From Oryzias latipes (Eukaryota > Chordata > Actinopteri > Beloniformes > Adrianichthyidae): 64,000 nucleotides of DNA. Numbering within the stretch: position 1 is the stretch's first letter; each line of letters begins with the position of its first letter. The stretch lies in NCBI RefSeq assembly GCF_002234675.1, contig NC_019880.2:20286789-20350788 (forward strand), read 5' to 3'. The notes below the pieces were generated by a model. That model saw only the letters and a program-made list of their open reading frames with translations, made no database searches and was not told where the DNA came from. Below are positions 24,923 through 38,100 of this stretch, piece after piece. A program made the position numbers and the translations under genes.

Positions 24923-27900
24923 ATGACTTCGGCCAACATTCTCGTGCACACGCGTCTGCTGGTTCCGCTGAGGAAAGCGTGCGCGCGCAACCCCCCTACC
25001 AGACTCCAGAACCAGAGCAGGCGGATCAGTACCTCCAGGAGGTGCCGGGATGTCATGCCTGCCTGGGTCATTGACAAATACGGCAGCAATGACGTTTTAC
25101 GGTTCACTCGGAACGCCAGCTTCCCTTCCATCACCTTCCCCAATGAGGTGATGGTCAAGGTGTTTGCCGCCGGCCTGAACCCGCTGGACGTCAGCATGAG
25201 AGGTAAACGTCCGCGGCACGCGCGCCAGGCGGAACCCTTTCATCTCTGAAGCAGAGGGAATGAACAGACCGGTTGTGTTGGTGAATCTGAGCTTTTGGTT
25301 CCTCCAGGTGGTTACGGTGCCGCCACTCTCTCCATGAAGCGGGATCCTCTCAGCATCTCGCGGTCCGGCAGTGAGTTCCCGCTCATCCTGGGGAGGGATG
25401 TGTCCGGGGTCATCATGGAGTGCGGCCTGGGGGTCAAATACTTCCAAGAGAGAGATGAGGTAAAAAAAAGAAAGGAAAAAAAGCAGAAGATTGGATAGAA
25501 ACACATTAAATGAGAGAACTTCTAATGTTCTTAGAAAATGCTGTTTGTTGGATCAGAGCCCTCATGGCCCCCAGGTCACTTCAGACATTTAAGAGGCTGT
25601 GGAGGTCCTCTGAGCAGCCAGTACAGGTGGTTTCCAGCAGGTGAGATGGAACAGGTGGACTGAGTTCTTGTGAAACACATGCTTGGAAATCAAAGTTTGT
25701 GACGTTAGACATGAGGCCGCTCTGCAGACGATGCAGCAACGCAGAAGGTTGATGTTAGAAAGAGGAAGCTGCAGTTCAATGGCTTTTGTTAGGAATAGTT
25801 CAGGTATTTCGAGAGCCACTCCCATGAAGATGGTGTTATTGGTGGTTTAACATGTTCTTGTAGCATTTCTCATGATGGAGGACATGTAAACTAAGATTAA
25901 AGCGGCATTTCTGCGTATTTATGAAAATTGCTGTGAATCAGGAGCAGCCGAAAAAGCTGGAAAAACTTGTAGTTGTTTCGTACAACCTACAGTGGGCGGG
26001 GCCAAAGTATCCGCCCCTTTCTGATCATCCACTCTCAGACAAACAGATCCATGAACGTCTTTGTTTTGCTGGTCTGAGCTGGAATCTGGATCAGAACTGG
26101 ACGGCTGGATAGATCAGATGCTGATTGTCACTTTTGTTGTCCTGCTAATGTTTGGTTGGGGGTGTGGGGGACTGTAAGCAATGATGGGATATGAGTAGTG
26201 GCATACTTCCACGTCAACAGCAAGTCAGAGGTGAATTTCTTATGAAGTCCTGCCGCTCTGCAGAAACTATGTCCTAGAAAGCGACAGGTTCTTAGATTTA
26301 GGGTAAAAACGGCATCTTGATAATTTAAAGATGACTGCAAACGCTCGCGTCACGCAGAGCGGCCGGACGGACTGCGGTCAGAACCCTCCTCCGGACCGCA
26401 CACTATAACAAAGCACCTTCCCTGCCTGCGAACACGAAGCTACGAGACTCCAGCTGCTCTGATCAGAGACACGGTTCTCTCTGTGGAGCAGCAGGTTCAT
26501 TCTAACAGCCACAGATCTTTTTACAAAGTGGGCTGTGGCAAGATCTCTCTATAAACACTACAAAGAATAATGTCAGACACAACTTATGAGGGAAAAGAAC
26601 TTTAGGTTACAAAAGGAAACGTGAAATGAAAACGTGTAGAACCCGAGCAGATCTCCACGCTACGTAGTTTGTCCTAGTGGGGCTACCGTAGTGTGACATC
26701 ATCATTAGTGTCAGGCCCCTGAGCACTTATTGCAGGCCGAACAGTTTTTGTACCTACACCGGTGACCAAGTCTGTGATGAGAGCAGCAGGATGAGCTCTG
26801 CAATCCGCCGTCGAGCTGCTAAGCTGAGCTGCTCTTGTGGTTCTGACGTCATTCCAGGATTTCTGAGTTTGAGACGGCTTGACCAGCCGGAGCTGATGGC
26901 GTTTCAGCTGTGCAGCTCCAAACGTGATGCAGGCACGTTTGCGTCAGACTGCAGGATTCCTGGACACCTCCTGTGTTTAGTAGAGCAGCATGTTGACCGT
27001 CTCCTGACTGATCGTAGCAGCCTGTCAGTCTGGTAACAAAGAATCTCACATTTGGAGAACAGAACATTCCCAAGCATCTCAGGTCTTTGAAATCCGTCAC
27101 AGAAACCCCAAACCTCAGGAAGGTCGTTCCCCGTCGCTTGGCTCTGCTTGATTCTGATCGGGCTGCTCGCTCTGCAGATCCAATCTCCACATCACTAAAC
27201 TGAACTGGAGCTGTGAGAGGAATGAGTGTTTCTGCTCCCATCCATGTTCTTAAATATTCCACAGACTTCTGGTCAAATATTGTCTATTGATCCTGGTTAG
27301 AAACCAAAACCTTGTATTCAGTGCTACTCTGCTTCCAGACTGGTTGAGATTTCCCTGCTAATGAAACAGAATATTGAGAACTGCTGCTGCTGCAGAGAAA
27401 CGCCGTTCTGAGGGGATGCTGTGTTTCCTCTCAGGTCTGGGCTGCCATCCCGCCGTGGAAACAGGGCAGCTTGGCTGAGTTTGTGGTGCTGAGTGCAAAC
27501 GAGGTACGGCTCATCACATTTCTGCCTCTGTGTTTAGATGGTGAGTGTCTGACCTTTACGCGTGGAGTTGGATCTTTCTACCCCAGCATCAGGTCTCTGT
27601 TCCCCTAATGTCTTCATGGTTTCAGTGTGTTTGGTTCTTTAGTTTCTTTGTGTTTCCAGAAATCAAAGGTTCTGTTGTGCTGCATGGCGCCGCTCCTCAC
27701 TTCTGCTGTGATGTTGGCAGATCTCCTGGAAGCCAAAGTCCCTGAGCCACACGGAGGCAGCAGCCATGCCGTACGTGGCGGCCACCGCCTGGTCAGCTCT
27801 GGTCAACACGGGAGGACTGAGTAAGGACAAGTGTGGGAACAAACGGTGAGGGGCTGCCAGAACCCAAACCAGAACCACACATAACACCCCCCAGATCCCC

Positions 27901-30900
27901 ACCAGATCCCCACCAGATCCCTGCCAGATCCCACCAGAACCCCGCATAACACCACCAGAACCCTGCCAGAACCCTACAAGATCCCGAACCAAACCCCCCC
28001 CTGAACAACACATAACACCCCCCAGATCCCCACCAGAACCACACACCAGAACCCCACCATAACACCCCCCAAACCCCACTAGCACCTTACCAGAACCTGT
28101 CCAGATCCCACCAGAACCCCACATAACACCCCCCAGATCCCCACCAGTACCACACACCAGAACCCCACCATAACACCCCACAGAACCCTGCCAGAACCCC
28201 ACCAGATCCCCACCAGAACCACACATAACACCCCCCAGATCCCTACCAGAATCCCACCATAACACCCCCCATAACACCCCCCAGAACCCTGCCAGAACCC
28301 CACCAGATCCCCACCAGAACCACACATAACACCCCCCAGAACCCCACCAGAACCCTACCAGATCCCCCACCATAACACTCCCCAAACCCCACTAGCACAC
28401 TACCAGAACCCTGCCAGATCCCACCAGAACCCCACATAACACCACCAGAACACCCACCAGAACCCTGCCAGAACCCTACAAGATCCCGAACCAGACCCCC
28501 CCCTGAACAACACATAACACCCCCCAGATCCCCACCAGAACCACACACCAGAACCCCACCATAACACCCCCCAGAACCCCACTAGCACCTTAGCAGAACC
28601 CTGCCAGATCCCACCAGAACCCCACATAACACCCCCCAGATCCCCACCAGTACCACACACCAGAACCCCACCATAACACCCCACAGAACCCTGCCAGAAC
28701 CCCACCAGATCCCCACCAGAACCACACATAACACCCCCCAGATCCCTACCAGAATCCCACCATAACACCCCCCAGAACACCCACCATAACACCCCCCAGA
28801 ACCCTGCCAGAACCCCACCAGATCCCCACCAGAACCACACATAACACCCCTCAGAACCCCACCAGAACCCTACCAGAACACCCCACCAGAACATCACTAG
28901 AACCCCCTCATTTGCAGTCAGAATGATTCCAGTCTGAATTTCAGCACCACTGGGGGGACAGCGACACTACAGGACTTTAATCACTGAACTGTCCTGAATC
29001 TCTGCAGGATTCTGATCCTTGGAGGTTCTGGGGGTGTGGGGACGTTTGCCATACAGGTATGTTTTCCTAAATGGAGAAGAAAATCTCATTTCTGACTCAC
29101 CAGACGAGATGGTAGATAAACAAATCTACCAACCAAATGATTCCATTATTTTACAAAGAAAATCTGAAAAAATGATGTTTAGATTTAAACAGAGAGGAAG
29201 TCCCAACTTCATGAAGACGTCAGATAAAAACAGTTTTTTTCTTCTATATTGATTTCTAATCAGTCTTTTCTCTCTACCCCCCCTCTATGAAATGATTGAT
29301 TATTTTCCATCACTAGTTTCTTCTTTCAGCGCAGATAAAAGCCCCCCTGTACCCCCCCATGAGGAGAGGGCTGTCAGTCAGTCGCCTGTAGTCTAAACCA
29401 GCTGATGAGAATAAAAATAGTTTCAGGAACTTCACAAACTGAAGTAATAGATGGTGTGAAGATGTCTTCAATGTCATCCAGCAGTAAGGGGGTGGGGTGG
29501 GGGTGGGGGGCCTCCTTTTTTTCCTAATTCTGACTCCAGGAGATGAATTTGAGATGAAATCGTACCAAAAACAGCCTTACAACATTTTATCTTTTGGATT
29601 CTTGCCATGATGTCAGTGACGGTGAAGTTGCAGCTCAACACTGTTCCATCCAGAGTGGATTCATGTCTGTCATGATTAGAAAAGACATTTTCAGGAATGT
29701 TCTATGACTTTCGTCCTCTTCAGAATCTTGGAAGACGAACCTCTGTCTTCATTTTCGTGTTGATGGAGTGACCCGGTGTGTTTTCAGCTCCTGAAGGCCT
29801 GGGGAGCCCATGTGACCGTGACCTGTTCCCAGAATGCAGAGCAGTTTGTGAGGGGGCTGGGGGCAGACCATGTGGTGGATTACACGGACGGACCTGTTGA
29901 CGTTTCGCTCTCGGGGTTGGAAAAGTGAGAGCCTCTCTGTGGCGAGCGCGGTGGATCGCTGAGGCGTCGGCTCACTTCTTCTTCTGCTCTTTTGAGATTT
30001 GACCTGATCCTGGACAACATTGGGGGGGACACCGAGCGCTGGGCGCTGGGGCTGTTGAAACCGTGGAGTGGGTCCAAGTATGTCACCCTTGTGACGCCCT
30101 TCATGCAGAACATGGACAGGCTGGGCGTGGCCGACGGCATGATGCAGACTGCAGCTACGCTGGCCTCCAAAGCCCTCAAGGTAAGCCGGCCTTGTGACCC
30201 GGAGGTGCTTGAAAGCTGTCAGCATTACTGAACAAAATTCAGAATTACTAACAGTTTAATCCTGAAACATGACAGATGAAACGGGCCGGTTCTCAGACAT
30301 TTAACTTCAGAAAGATTCTCTTCTGAGTTTGTCAGAAGAACCACATCGTCTCCGGTCAACCAGCCTTATTCACTCTGAAGAAATCCCTCCAAGAAGCTTT
30401 TTTGGAGCATTCTGCAGTTTAGCCAGATGCCCTTTGTGGGTGTTTGCTTGTAGCTAAGATCTACAGCAGACCAGCTGTTCCACCAAAAGCTAAAGGTCAT
30501 TAATGATCAGCATAGATACGCTTCAGCAGACAGAGACACTGTGTTTACGGTCCAGGAAATGACTCGGCTGCTTTTATTATTTCCTCGCCGTCTGCCTGGG
30601 CGGCGAAGCTTCTATTAAAATGTGTGTTTTCTACGGGGTTCATGCTTCATGTGTCGACGTTATCTTCATTTGACTTTGCATATCCTGATAGAGGTGGGAT
30701 TATTCTCTTCCCATCAGCTCGTAGTTTGATATTTGTCTGACCTTGTAACAATTTGCATAAAAGGCAAAACTGTTCAGTGGAATTAAAATTTTTTTCCTGG
30801 ATGAAAGTGTCATCACAGGAAAGTTCACCCAACCAAACATGAAGCTTTGGACTTTATGGACCAGCTCTCTGCAGGTCCAGCGTTCGAAATACGCGGTTAT

Positions 30901-32876
30901 CCTGTTGTCCGAGACAACCAGATTTCACGGAGGACAACCAAAAATGAGCCTGATGGTTATCCGTGTGACAACCTGGTTGGTCTTTTACTCAACATTTTGG
31001 TATTTTTCGACTATTTTTCAAGTTTCAAAGGTTAGTTTTTGGCAACCTCTGAATTGAGTCTTATGCAGCAAATTCTTTCCACTGACAAACGAAGTGCGTG
31101 GATGCTAGCGAATCCTTTGTTTCTACATGTGCACTTTTCAATAAAGATTATTCAAATAATGTATTGAGCAACACGTTCAAAATAATCGGCCCATTAACAG
31201 AAGATTTAAAACACATTCATAAAACACTAAAACTTTCACTCATAACAGAACAGACTGACATGAGCTGAAAAAAACCTTTTTCCTTGGGATTGATATGATA
31301 GTCTACATTTGTACAACAGTCTTTGTATTTTAAATTCTTTAAGCAACAATTATCAAAACCAAAGATAAAAAAGAACCAATATATTTAAATCTGTGTAAAG
31401 ATACTAGTTATAAAGACATTAGTTTCAAGTTTTTGGCAATGCTTTGTGTAACCAGAGGTTTCAATATTTAGTAAAATGTTTGTTTTTAATATTTAAAGAG
31501 TTTTTTAAATGTCCATCATAAGAGGCAGTTGATATTAGATGTATAGAAGAAATGAGATGTAAGTGCTGACATCTGAGTAGGGTTTGTTGCTGTTGAATAT
31601 TGTTATCCAAGGACAACCAAAAATTGGGGAGGACAACCAAATGACAACCATTTTCCCCCCTTATTTCTAACGCTGAGGTCCCATGTGATCCAATGAGGGC
31701 ATGCCATAGAACGGGTCTGCCTGCTTCTGCTGGGGACGTCGGAGAACAGGGTGAACACGGAGAACAGGGTGAACACGGAGAATAGGAAAAATACGTAAAA
31801 CAGGGAAAACACGTAAAACAGGGAAAACACGGAAAACAGGGAAAACATGGAGAACAGGGAGAACACAAACAAGTGCAGAGTCCAAAGTTTGTCGATTCAA
31901 TGAGGCGTTCTTAGTCCTACTATAACAGCCTGTAAATGAGTGACGTCCACGTTTCTTTTTGCACTTTTACAAAGACAATTGCTTGAGACGTTTCCTTCAT
32001 GTTTTCCCGCCTTTGCTCTTTTGGTTTTCCTTTAGCACCTCCTCAGAGGAGTCCACTATCGCTGGGGATTCTTTGCCCCGAGTGGTCCTGCACTGGATGA
32101 AATCAGAGACATGGTGGACAAGGGACAGGTACGAGCTGACCCAGAAAGGTTTCTGTTACTGAAATGTAAATGGACCTTTGGTTCACAGACGAGGCTTTTA
32201 CTTTGAAAGCTACATGAATCACAGACGAGGCTTTTACTTTGAAAGCTGCTTGAATCATCTGGCGTCAAACATTTCTAGAAAAAGTGTCCGTCTCTCTGTG
32301 TTTTCTACGTTTGCGCTCCTCTTCACTCAGAGGAAATCTGAACAGAAACCCAGCTTCTGGTTATCAGTTGAGGAAAATCTATAAAAGTTCCAGTTTTTAT
32401 TCAACTATTTCATGGAGGAATAAATAATAATAAAAAATAAAGGACTCTGTAGCTGCATGTCTAGTTAGAGAGAACGTTTTGAACAGCTGTGAGGAGGACA
32501 GCTCTTCCAGACTCGCTACAGCAGTGGAACTACAACTCCGAGAAGACTCCTCCAAAATGCTTAATGCTGTATAATTCAGGCGGTTTTCTACCAAAGTGGC
32601 AGCTTCTGATTGGAACCGTGACCTCAGTCTGGTGTCATCACGACTCCTCCTGAACTACAGAGCAGGTTTAATTTGGGGGAAGGTCCAGACGACTTAACCT
32701 TCAGAGGGTGGGTGAGGGAATCGGCACTGACTGAACCTTCCCTCTTCCCTCTCTAGATCCGGCCTGTGGTGGAGGAGACCTTCAGCTTCTGCCAGGTCCC
32801 TCAGGCCTTCCAGAAGCTAGAGAAGGGCCATGCTAGAGGGAAGACGGTGGTCCGGGTCAGCACAGGGGGAACGTGA
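24923..32876 (+). CDS. rtn4ip1: Reticulon-4-interacting protein 1, mitochondrial oxidoreductase
   Basis: Mitochondrial quinone-oxidoreductase-like member of the zinc-independent MDR family; loss in people causes optic neuropathy, and it supports coenzyme Q synthesis. Nine exons join in phase: 24923-25202, 25308-25459, 27435-27503, 27721-27845, 29008-29056, 29788-29924, 29997-30180, 32036-32128, 32757-32876; 1209 nt, 402 aa plus stop (human 396). Residues 1-40 are Arg-rich without acids, a targeting peptide. [10 protein letters not shown] starts the GroES-like domain, with GRDVSGV and the [12 protein letters not shown] block following. Residues 214-220 GGSGGVG are the dinucleotide-binding turn. 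DFILDN-like [10 protein letters not shown], the YVTLVTPF strand and GHARGKTVV close the fold. No structural zinc-binding cysteines are seen. Introns 2, 4 and 7 are enlarged, two by minisatellites. Confidence 0.96.
25985..26150 (+). repeat. Dispersed repeat family B, copy 1 (rtn4ip1 intron 2)
   Basis: About 165 bp matching 61025-61182 and, more weakly, 61985-62125. Shared blocks are gggcggggccaaagt, ctttctgatcatccac, and ctggatcagaactggacgg. See the finding on this family. Confidence 0.75.
26151..27434. other. Rest of rtn4ip1 intron 2
   Basis: No exon, repeat array or clear mobile element is visible. Confidence 0.4.
27867..28903. repeat. C-rich complex minisatellite, rtn4ip1 intron 4
   Basis: Over 1 kb of units built from ccccagatccccaccagaac, cacataacacc and ccctgccagaac. 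A higher-order period of about 502 bp is visible: the ctgaacaacacataacaccc block at 28001 recurs at 28503 with the same downstream order. The antisense strand is G-rich with repeated GGGG and GGG runs. Confidence 0.95.
29057..29787. other. rtn4ip1 intron 5 with G-quadruplex motif
   Basis: 29488-29510 holds four G runs of 4-6 separated by single Ts on the sense strand, a strong G-quadruplex candidate. Nothing else is recognised. Confidence 0.6.
30181..32035. other. rtn4ip1 intron 7
   Basis: AT-rich 1.85-kb intron. It contains an 18-bp minisatellite at 31741-31869; no other element is recognised. Confidence 0.5.
31741..31869. repeat. 18-bp minisatellite, about 7 units
   Basis: Units of the form ggagaacagggtgaacac and gtaaaacagggaaaacac repeated about seven times in rtn4ip1 intron 7. 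Confidence 0.9.
32129..32756. other. rtn4ip1 intron 8
   Basis: Contains a short tandem duplication (cacagacgaggcttttactt at 32187 and again at 32220). Nothing else is recognised. Confidence 0.5.
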
Positions 32877-33018
32877 CCCCCCGAGCTGTTGGAGAGCACG
32901 CTGTGCACGTGGGATCCTGTTTGGGAGGATGTTACGCTTTCTCCTCATTGCTGCTGTTTTTCTGAAATTCCTTGTTCAGCTGCTGAACTTCGTCTTTTCT
33001 GTTTTTCTGGAAAACAAA

Positions 33019-33071
33019 AATAAAGGAGCTTCTCTCAGCAGCCGTGCACGTGGGCTCTATACCTGAATAAA
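33019..33071 (+). terminator. rtn4ip1 polyadenylation signals
   Basis: Two AATAAA hexamers, 33019-33024 and 33066-33071, lie 143 and 190 bases after the stop codon; either could be used. Confidence 0.6.
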
Positions 33072-33543
33072 CGTGCACAGGGCATTCTGGGTCCTCCCTG
33101 TTGGCCGTGTCAGGGGGAGCTTGGACCAGGGCCGGATGTAGGCATGGGGGAGGGGGGACATGGCCCCCTAGATGCTGGGAAAATCCCCCCGAATGTGATG
33201 GCCCACAAAACACACACTGTACTACAAAAACAAAGTGCATGTCCCAAGTCCGGTAAGGACAGAGGGTGGTGTCAGGAAGAGTTTTCAACACATGTTAAAA
33301 AGGTCAAAGGGCGTGATGAATGACGGCCTGGTGTTCTGAGAATTTTAGGGTCTTTTAGGATATATGAGACCCCAAACTCTCAGAACGCCCCCCTGATATT
33401 CTACCTGCCCCTCATAAATTCCTGGTGGGAATAAGAGAACGGCATGAAGGAAAGGATTCGGGATAAGGGAACGGGAAAACCAGTTTGTGTTTGAGGGTCA
33501 GAGTTCCAGTCCTCACAGGATGGAACGATCCATTGTTTTAAAC

Positions 33544-33755
33544 TTAAACCCTTGTCCTATCCTATGACCCCCCCCTTCCATTGACGTGTTCTCCCTACCA
33601 TGACAAAGGTGGATAAAGGTGGAAAGATTTCATGTAATCCATGGACACCAGTGAAGATCACAAATCATTGAAGAGAAAAGGTTCAGCACACTGTCTAGTG
33701 GGTCTGGATGACCCAACTCCAAATGTTAAAGTGCCTAGGATAGCACAAGGGTTAA
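33544..33755 (-). mobile_element. piggyBac-like MITE, copy 3
   Basis: Inverse orientation to copies 1 and 2, between rtn4ip1 and crybg1. Ends read ttaaacccttgtcctatcc (one extra A and a substitution) and ggatagcacaagggttaa. Full internal homology to the family. Confidence 0.85.
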
Positions 33756-33829
33756 AAGGATAGTACTAAAGTGCTGAAGAAGTACTGAAGCATTCAAATC
33801 CTAAAGTTCTGTAGCTCCTCACTAACAGA

Positions 33830-34250
33830 ACCAGTATTGTATTGAGACTGTTGATCCTGTTTTCTGAACAGCAGCTCGAGCCTTAACCCTTCACCACTAT
33901 CCATGCAGAAATGCATCAAACCACGAGTTAGATAAGTTAATTCTTCTCTAAGAGCTCTGGTAAATCCCCTGTCCGTCCTGGGGGAGGATCCCTCCTTCAT
34001 GTGGGCACCCCTGAGGTTTCTTAGTTTTTTCCGGAATCCGTTTTTTTAGGAGTTTTTCCTTACCGCGAAGGGGGGTCTAAGGGCAGGGATGCCAGTATAG
34101 CTTAGTCAGTTTGTTAGTTCATTTTAGTATTTTTCTATTGAACTCTTTGTATTCATGATCCGTTTGACTTCATGTTTCACTTCGAAGCCCATCGAGACGA
34201 CTGTTGTTGTGATTTTGGGTTATACAAATAAAATTGAATTGGATAGTTGG
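33830..34250 (+). repeat. Dispersed LINE/SINE 3'-tail repeat
   Basis: Ends in gggttatacaaataaaattgaattgga, the tail carried by a very common family of teleost retroposons (tail motif of the type gggctatataaataaaattga). The body (ctgtccgtcctgggggagga, ttaccgcgaagggggg) fits the same family. No coding frame. Confidence 0.65.
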
Positions 34251-34590
34251 AAATAGATTCAGGAGTCAAAGGCCTCTGTTGGAAAGAGTCCCAGAGATTT
34301 CCAGCTGAGGTTAGGAGGCTTGAATGATTCTTCAACGACTGTTGACATGACAGAAGTCATGTTCTACAAAGGTGGCAGCTAATGGAACTAGAGCTAATGA
34401 AAGCTTCAGATGGACTCACGTAATCACAAAGGTCCACTGTGTCCAGAAGAGCAGTCCTCTTGCTGGAGGTGAAGGTCAAAAGGTCAAGGCCTCTGACCTG
34501 TGAGCCAAGCACAGACTCAACCTGCTCACATTTACCCCACATTTGGACCAGTTTGGATGAAAAAAACAAAGAACTTCTATTCCAAGTCGC

Positions 34591-34596
34591 TTTAAT
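34591..34596 (-). terminator. crybg1 polyadenylation signal (ATTAAA)
   Basis: TTTAAT on the plus strand gives ATTAAA for crybg1, about 570 bases past its stop. No better signal lies between it and the stop codon, so 34575-35164 is the likely 3' UTR. Confidence 0.45.
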
Positions 34597-35164
34597 GTGA
34601 GATATTTACAATCGGCAGCAGAGACACAACCGTTTCTGAGCCTTCACAGCAGAACGCAACAATCCTGAAGGACACGGACATGAAACCTTTACAAAAATAG
34701 ATCTAAAACTGGACTGAAGTTTTATCTAAAACGTCTTTGGAGTGTTCACAGGCACAGACGGTGTGTTCTTTGGTCTTTGAGAGCTTCATATCTGAGTAAA
34801 CAGACCAAAACCACAGAAACAGAAGTACCAGAAAGGAAACAGAAGAGTGACTTTTCAACAGTTTTTGCTGCACACAGTAAAAAAAAAAGGTTGGTGTGAT
34901 TTAAAAAAATGATGGTCTACAAGAGAAAAAATGCTTTAAAGGCCTCAAAATGCTCTAACCCAGCGATGGAGTGCCCAGGGTGAACCCCGCCTTCGCCCGA
35001 TGGTACGCTCCAGCGACCTGACAGACGGCTTTGAGGTGGACGGGCCTGAAGGTGGACCGTCCAGGTTGTGGACTTCGCTCTGAGCCCGACAGCATCTTGT
35101 TCTCATCACAGAGACGGACAGTCGTCAAGGACGACTGCGGCGCTGCTCCCGAGACTCGCTGGCG

Positions 35165-38100
35165 TCACAGGATCTCCAGAGTCCACTTCTGGTTCCGTTT
35201 GCTTTCACTGAAACTGTTGAGAATGACCTGGTTCTTGTCGTACTGATTCCCACCTGGAAGACAAACAAACACAAGAAAGACTCCGAATGACAGCCTCTCA
35301 GGTCTGATGCAGGTCCAGCTCTAGGATTACTAGAACATGATTGATTCCTAATTAAAAAGAATAAAAAGTGATTTCCTGTATTCTCTGAAGTGAACCTATG
35401 AGAAAAGCCTCTCCCATTTATTAAAGTGGGACAAAACAGAGGTGCCCCACTGTACTAACATGTCTAGGGCAAATATGCATTCTATATATACATGATACAA
35501 ACATTATAGTCTATAGTATTTAATATAATAAAAGTGAAGTACGTATTTGAGGCCCAAACATGTAAGTGCTTTCCTGGCTGCACTTCTCTCTGCCCACCAG
35601 CAGATGGAGCTGTTGTGTTACTTTTGTCACTGCTGTAAGTGTTGACACATCACAGTCCTAAAACCTTCCAGATCCTCTGGCTTCATCCCTGCTCAGCACT
35701 TAAAATCCTACTGACTCCCCTGAATCTGAACTGCAGCTGCAGAAATGTGGTGTTCACTGACCTTTGACCTCCAGGACCAGCTGAGGGTTGAGGTGACAAT
35801 GCACCAGCCCTTCTTGGGTGATGCTCCACAGCATGTTATCTTTGCCTCGCTCGGGGGAAAGACAAAGCCGGGCTCCGGCCATCACCACGCCGCCCGCTGT
35901 GCCCAGGAACAAATCCTCTGCCACCTGAGGACCGAGCGGGCGGGTCAAGACCAGAACCCAACACCACCAAGACACGATGGCGATCGGACCGTTACCTTTG
36001 GTGACACGTGGCCATCCTGATAGAGCCAGACCTGCTCTGCTCCTCCCGTGTCCTCCACGGCCTGAACTCTCATCAGCTTGATGTCGTCCACCTCTCCGTT
36101 TAGGGTCATCAGACATCCCGTCGCTCCGTTTCGCAGACAGAAGTACACCCGAGGCTGTGCAGGGGGGGAAACACCACAACAGAGAACCTGCCATCAAGTC
36201 CAGGAACTGCAGGTTCACCGAAAAAGCTGCAGCTGGGAGTCAAACAAGATCTTCTGGAGGTGGAAAATGTGTTCAACTGTTTATGACCGAGCCATACTCC
36301 TCTCCCTCCACACCTGCATTAAGGGACGAAGGGATCCGATTTGCTCCCAGCCCGTAACCACGAACAGGTCTCTGGCTTCACCTGGCCGCAGAAGCCGCTG
36401 TTGACCTCTGAAGTTGATGCCTTCGTACAGCACCCACCTGCAGAAACCACAGATGGAGTCCATTCAGAGAGACATGACTGCAGTGAGACCAGGTTAGCTT
36501 AGCCGTCATGAATCTGGGTTTAGCTGTGATCGTTGTTGTTCCACGCTTCCTGGTCCTGTAGAAGCAACGACATCAAGCCTCCAAACATAAAAGCTGACTT
36601 ACATGCCCCCCCCGACCACCACGGAGCGTATGTGCAGATCCATGCCTTCCCTCTGCAGGTTGACGGCGCCGCCTGTCAGCATCATTCTGCGACCTCGGCA
36701 GCCACCTTTGCTGAACAGGGTGATGGAGGGCAGAGACAGCTCCTGCAGTAGAGAACCGGGGCAGAACTCAGTCCTCAGGGGTTAGACGAGGCCACACGTG
36801 TCCTGATTCCTGCCAAGCACACTCACGTTTCCAGCCGTCTGAATGGATCTGAGCTTGGAGTCTGGTAGGAGGAGCCCCATGGCGTCCGTGTTGGGGTACT
36901 CCCCCTCATCCAGAACATACATGTTCTCTGTAAACTGGCTTCCCTCGTATGCCACCCAGCTGGAACCACCGACACACACACAGGTTGGTAAAAGGTCCAT
37001 CCGTTCAGTCAGCACACAAGTCTCACTGGAACCCTACCTGCCCAGCAGGACCTTACAGGACCGGGGGGTGAAGTCTTCGTCCAGCGCAGCAGCGCTGTCC
37101 TCCAGAGTCAGCTCTCGTCCCCGAAAGTCCTCTTCAGAGAACAGCTGGACCTGCAACACACACCAATGCGCCTCAGTTTCCCTCCAGAGCGCGTTTGGTC
37201 AAAACTCCTGACGGAGGAAATCAGACCTTGAACTTTGATGATCCACACAGCATGTCCTGCAGAGACAAGAGGAAGCTCTCAGCAACCACAAAGACTCAGA
37301 GGAAAATGTTCAGTCCAACAGTCTTACATGAAAGACGGGCAGAATGGAGGAGATCCGGCCGTTCTCCGCCCCCCAGTCCTCGGGACAGGCATACAGGCCT
37401 TTCTCCAGGACGTACAGCTCCCCGCTGAAGCCGGGCTGCTCGAAGGCCACCCAGCTACACAAACAGACACAACTCCTCAGGTCACAGCACACATGGGCTC
37501 ATGGGAGGCAGGAAGACCAATGCAGGACACACGGGAGACCATGAAACCATAACTTTTATCACCGTTTCATTATTGACTTTTAAGAACCTCCATAAAAATG
37601 GAAACTTGGCCTAATCAGAAGAACAGAAGCAAACAGATTTTAATCACTTTGATCAACAAACTTTAAAGATGTTTCTGATGATCATAGTTTGTCTACGTTT
37701 GTTTGGCGAGGAGATTTCTGTCCCGGATTCAATCTCTGACTTTAACTGCAAGGCAAACATCATAAAAGGACAAAGGCTCTGAGAAAGACACAGGTGAGTC
37801 AGGCGGCAGGCGGGGACAGGTGGGCGGAGTTATAAAAGCCAACGTGAAGACGATTCCATCGTCCTCAGGGACCTTGACCTCCTCTGCTGTAGCTTCAAGC
37901 TGTGGACCAGCCTGCCCCCCATGTGACGTCACTTTTGGTTCAAACCGCTGAAAACGGCGTTTAGGAACTTTTATTTATGTATTTCATTTATATTTTCATA
38001 AACTGAACTCCAGACCATTTAGTGATTTTAGAATAAAGAGATTTAACTGTATCCCCCCCCCCCCCCCTTGTACCTGCACACCACAGCATTATTGTCTGCA

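Noticed and set aside
27663-28897. Gly/Trp/Val-rich minus-strand ORFs
   Set aside because: Shadows of the C-rich intronic minisatellite in rtn4ip1.
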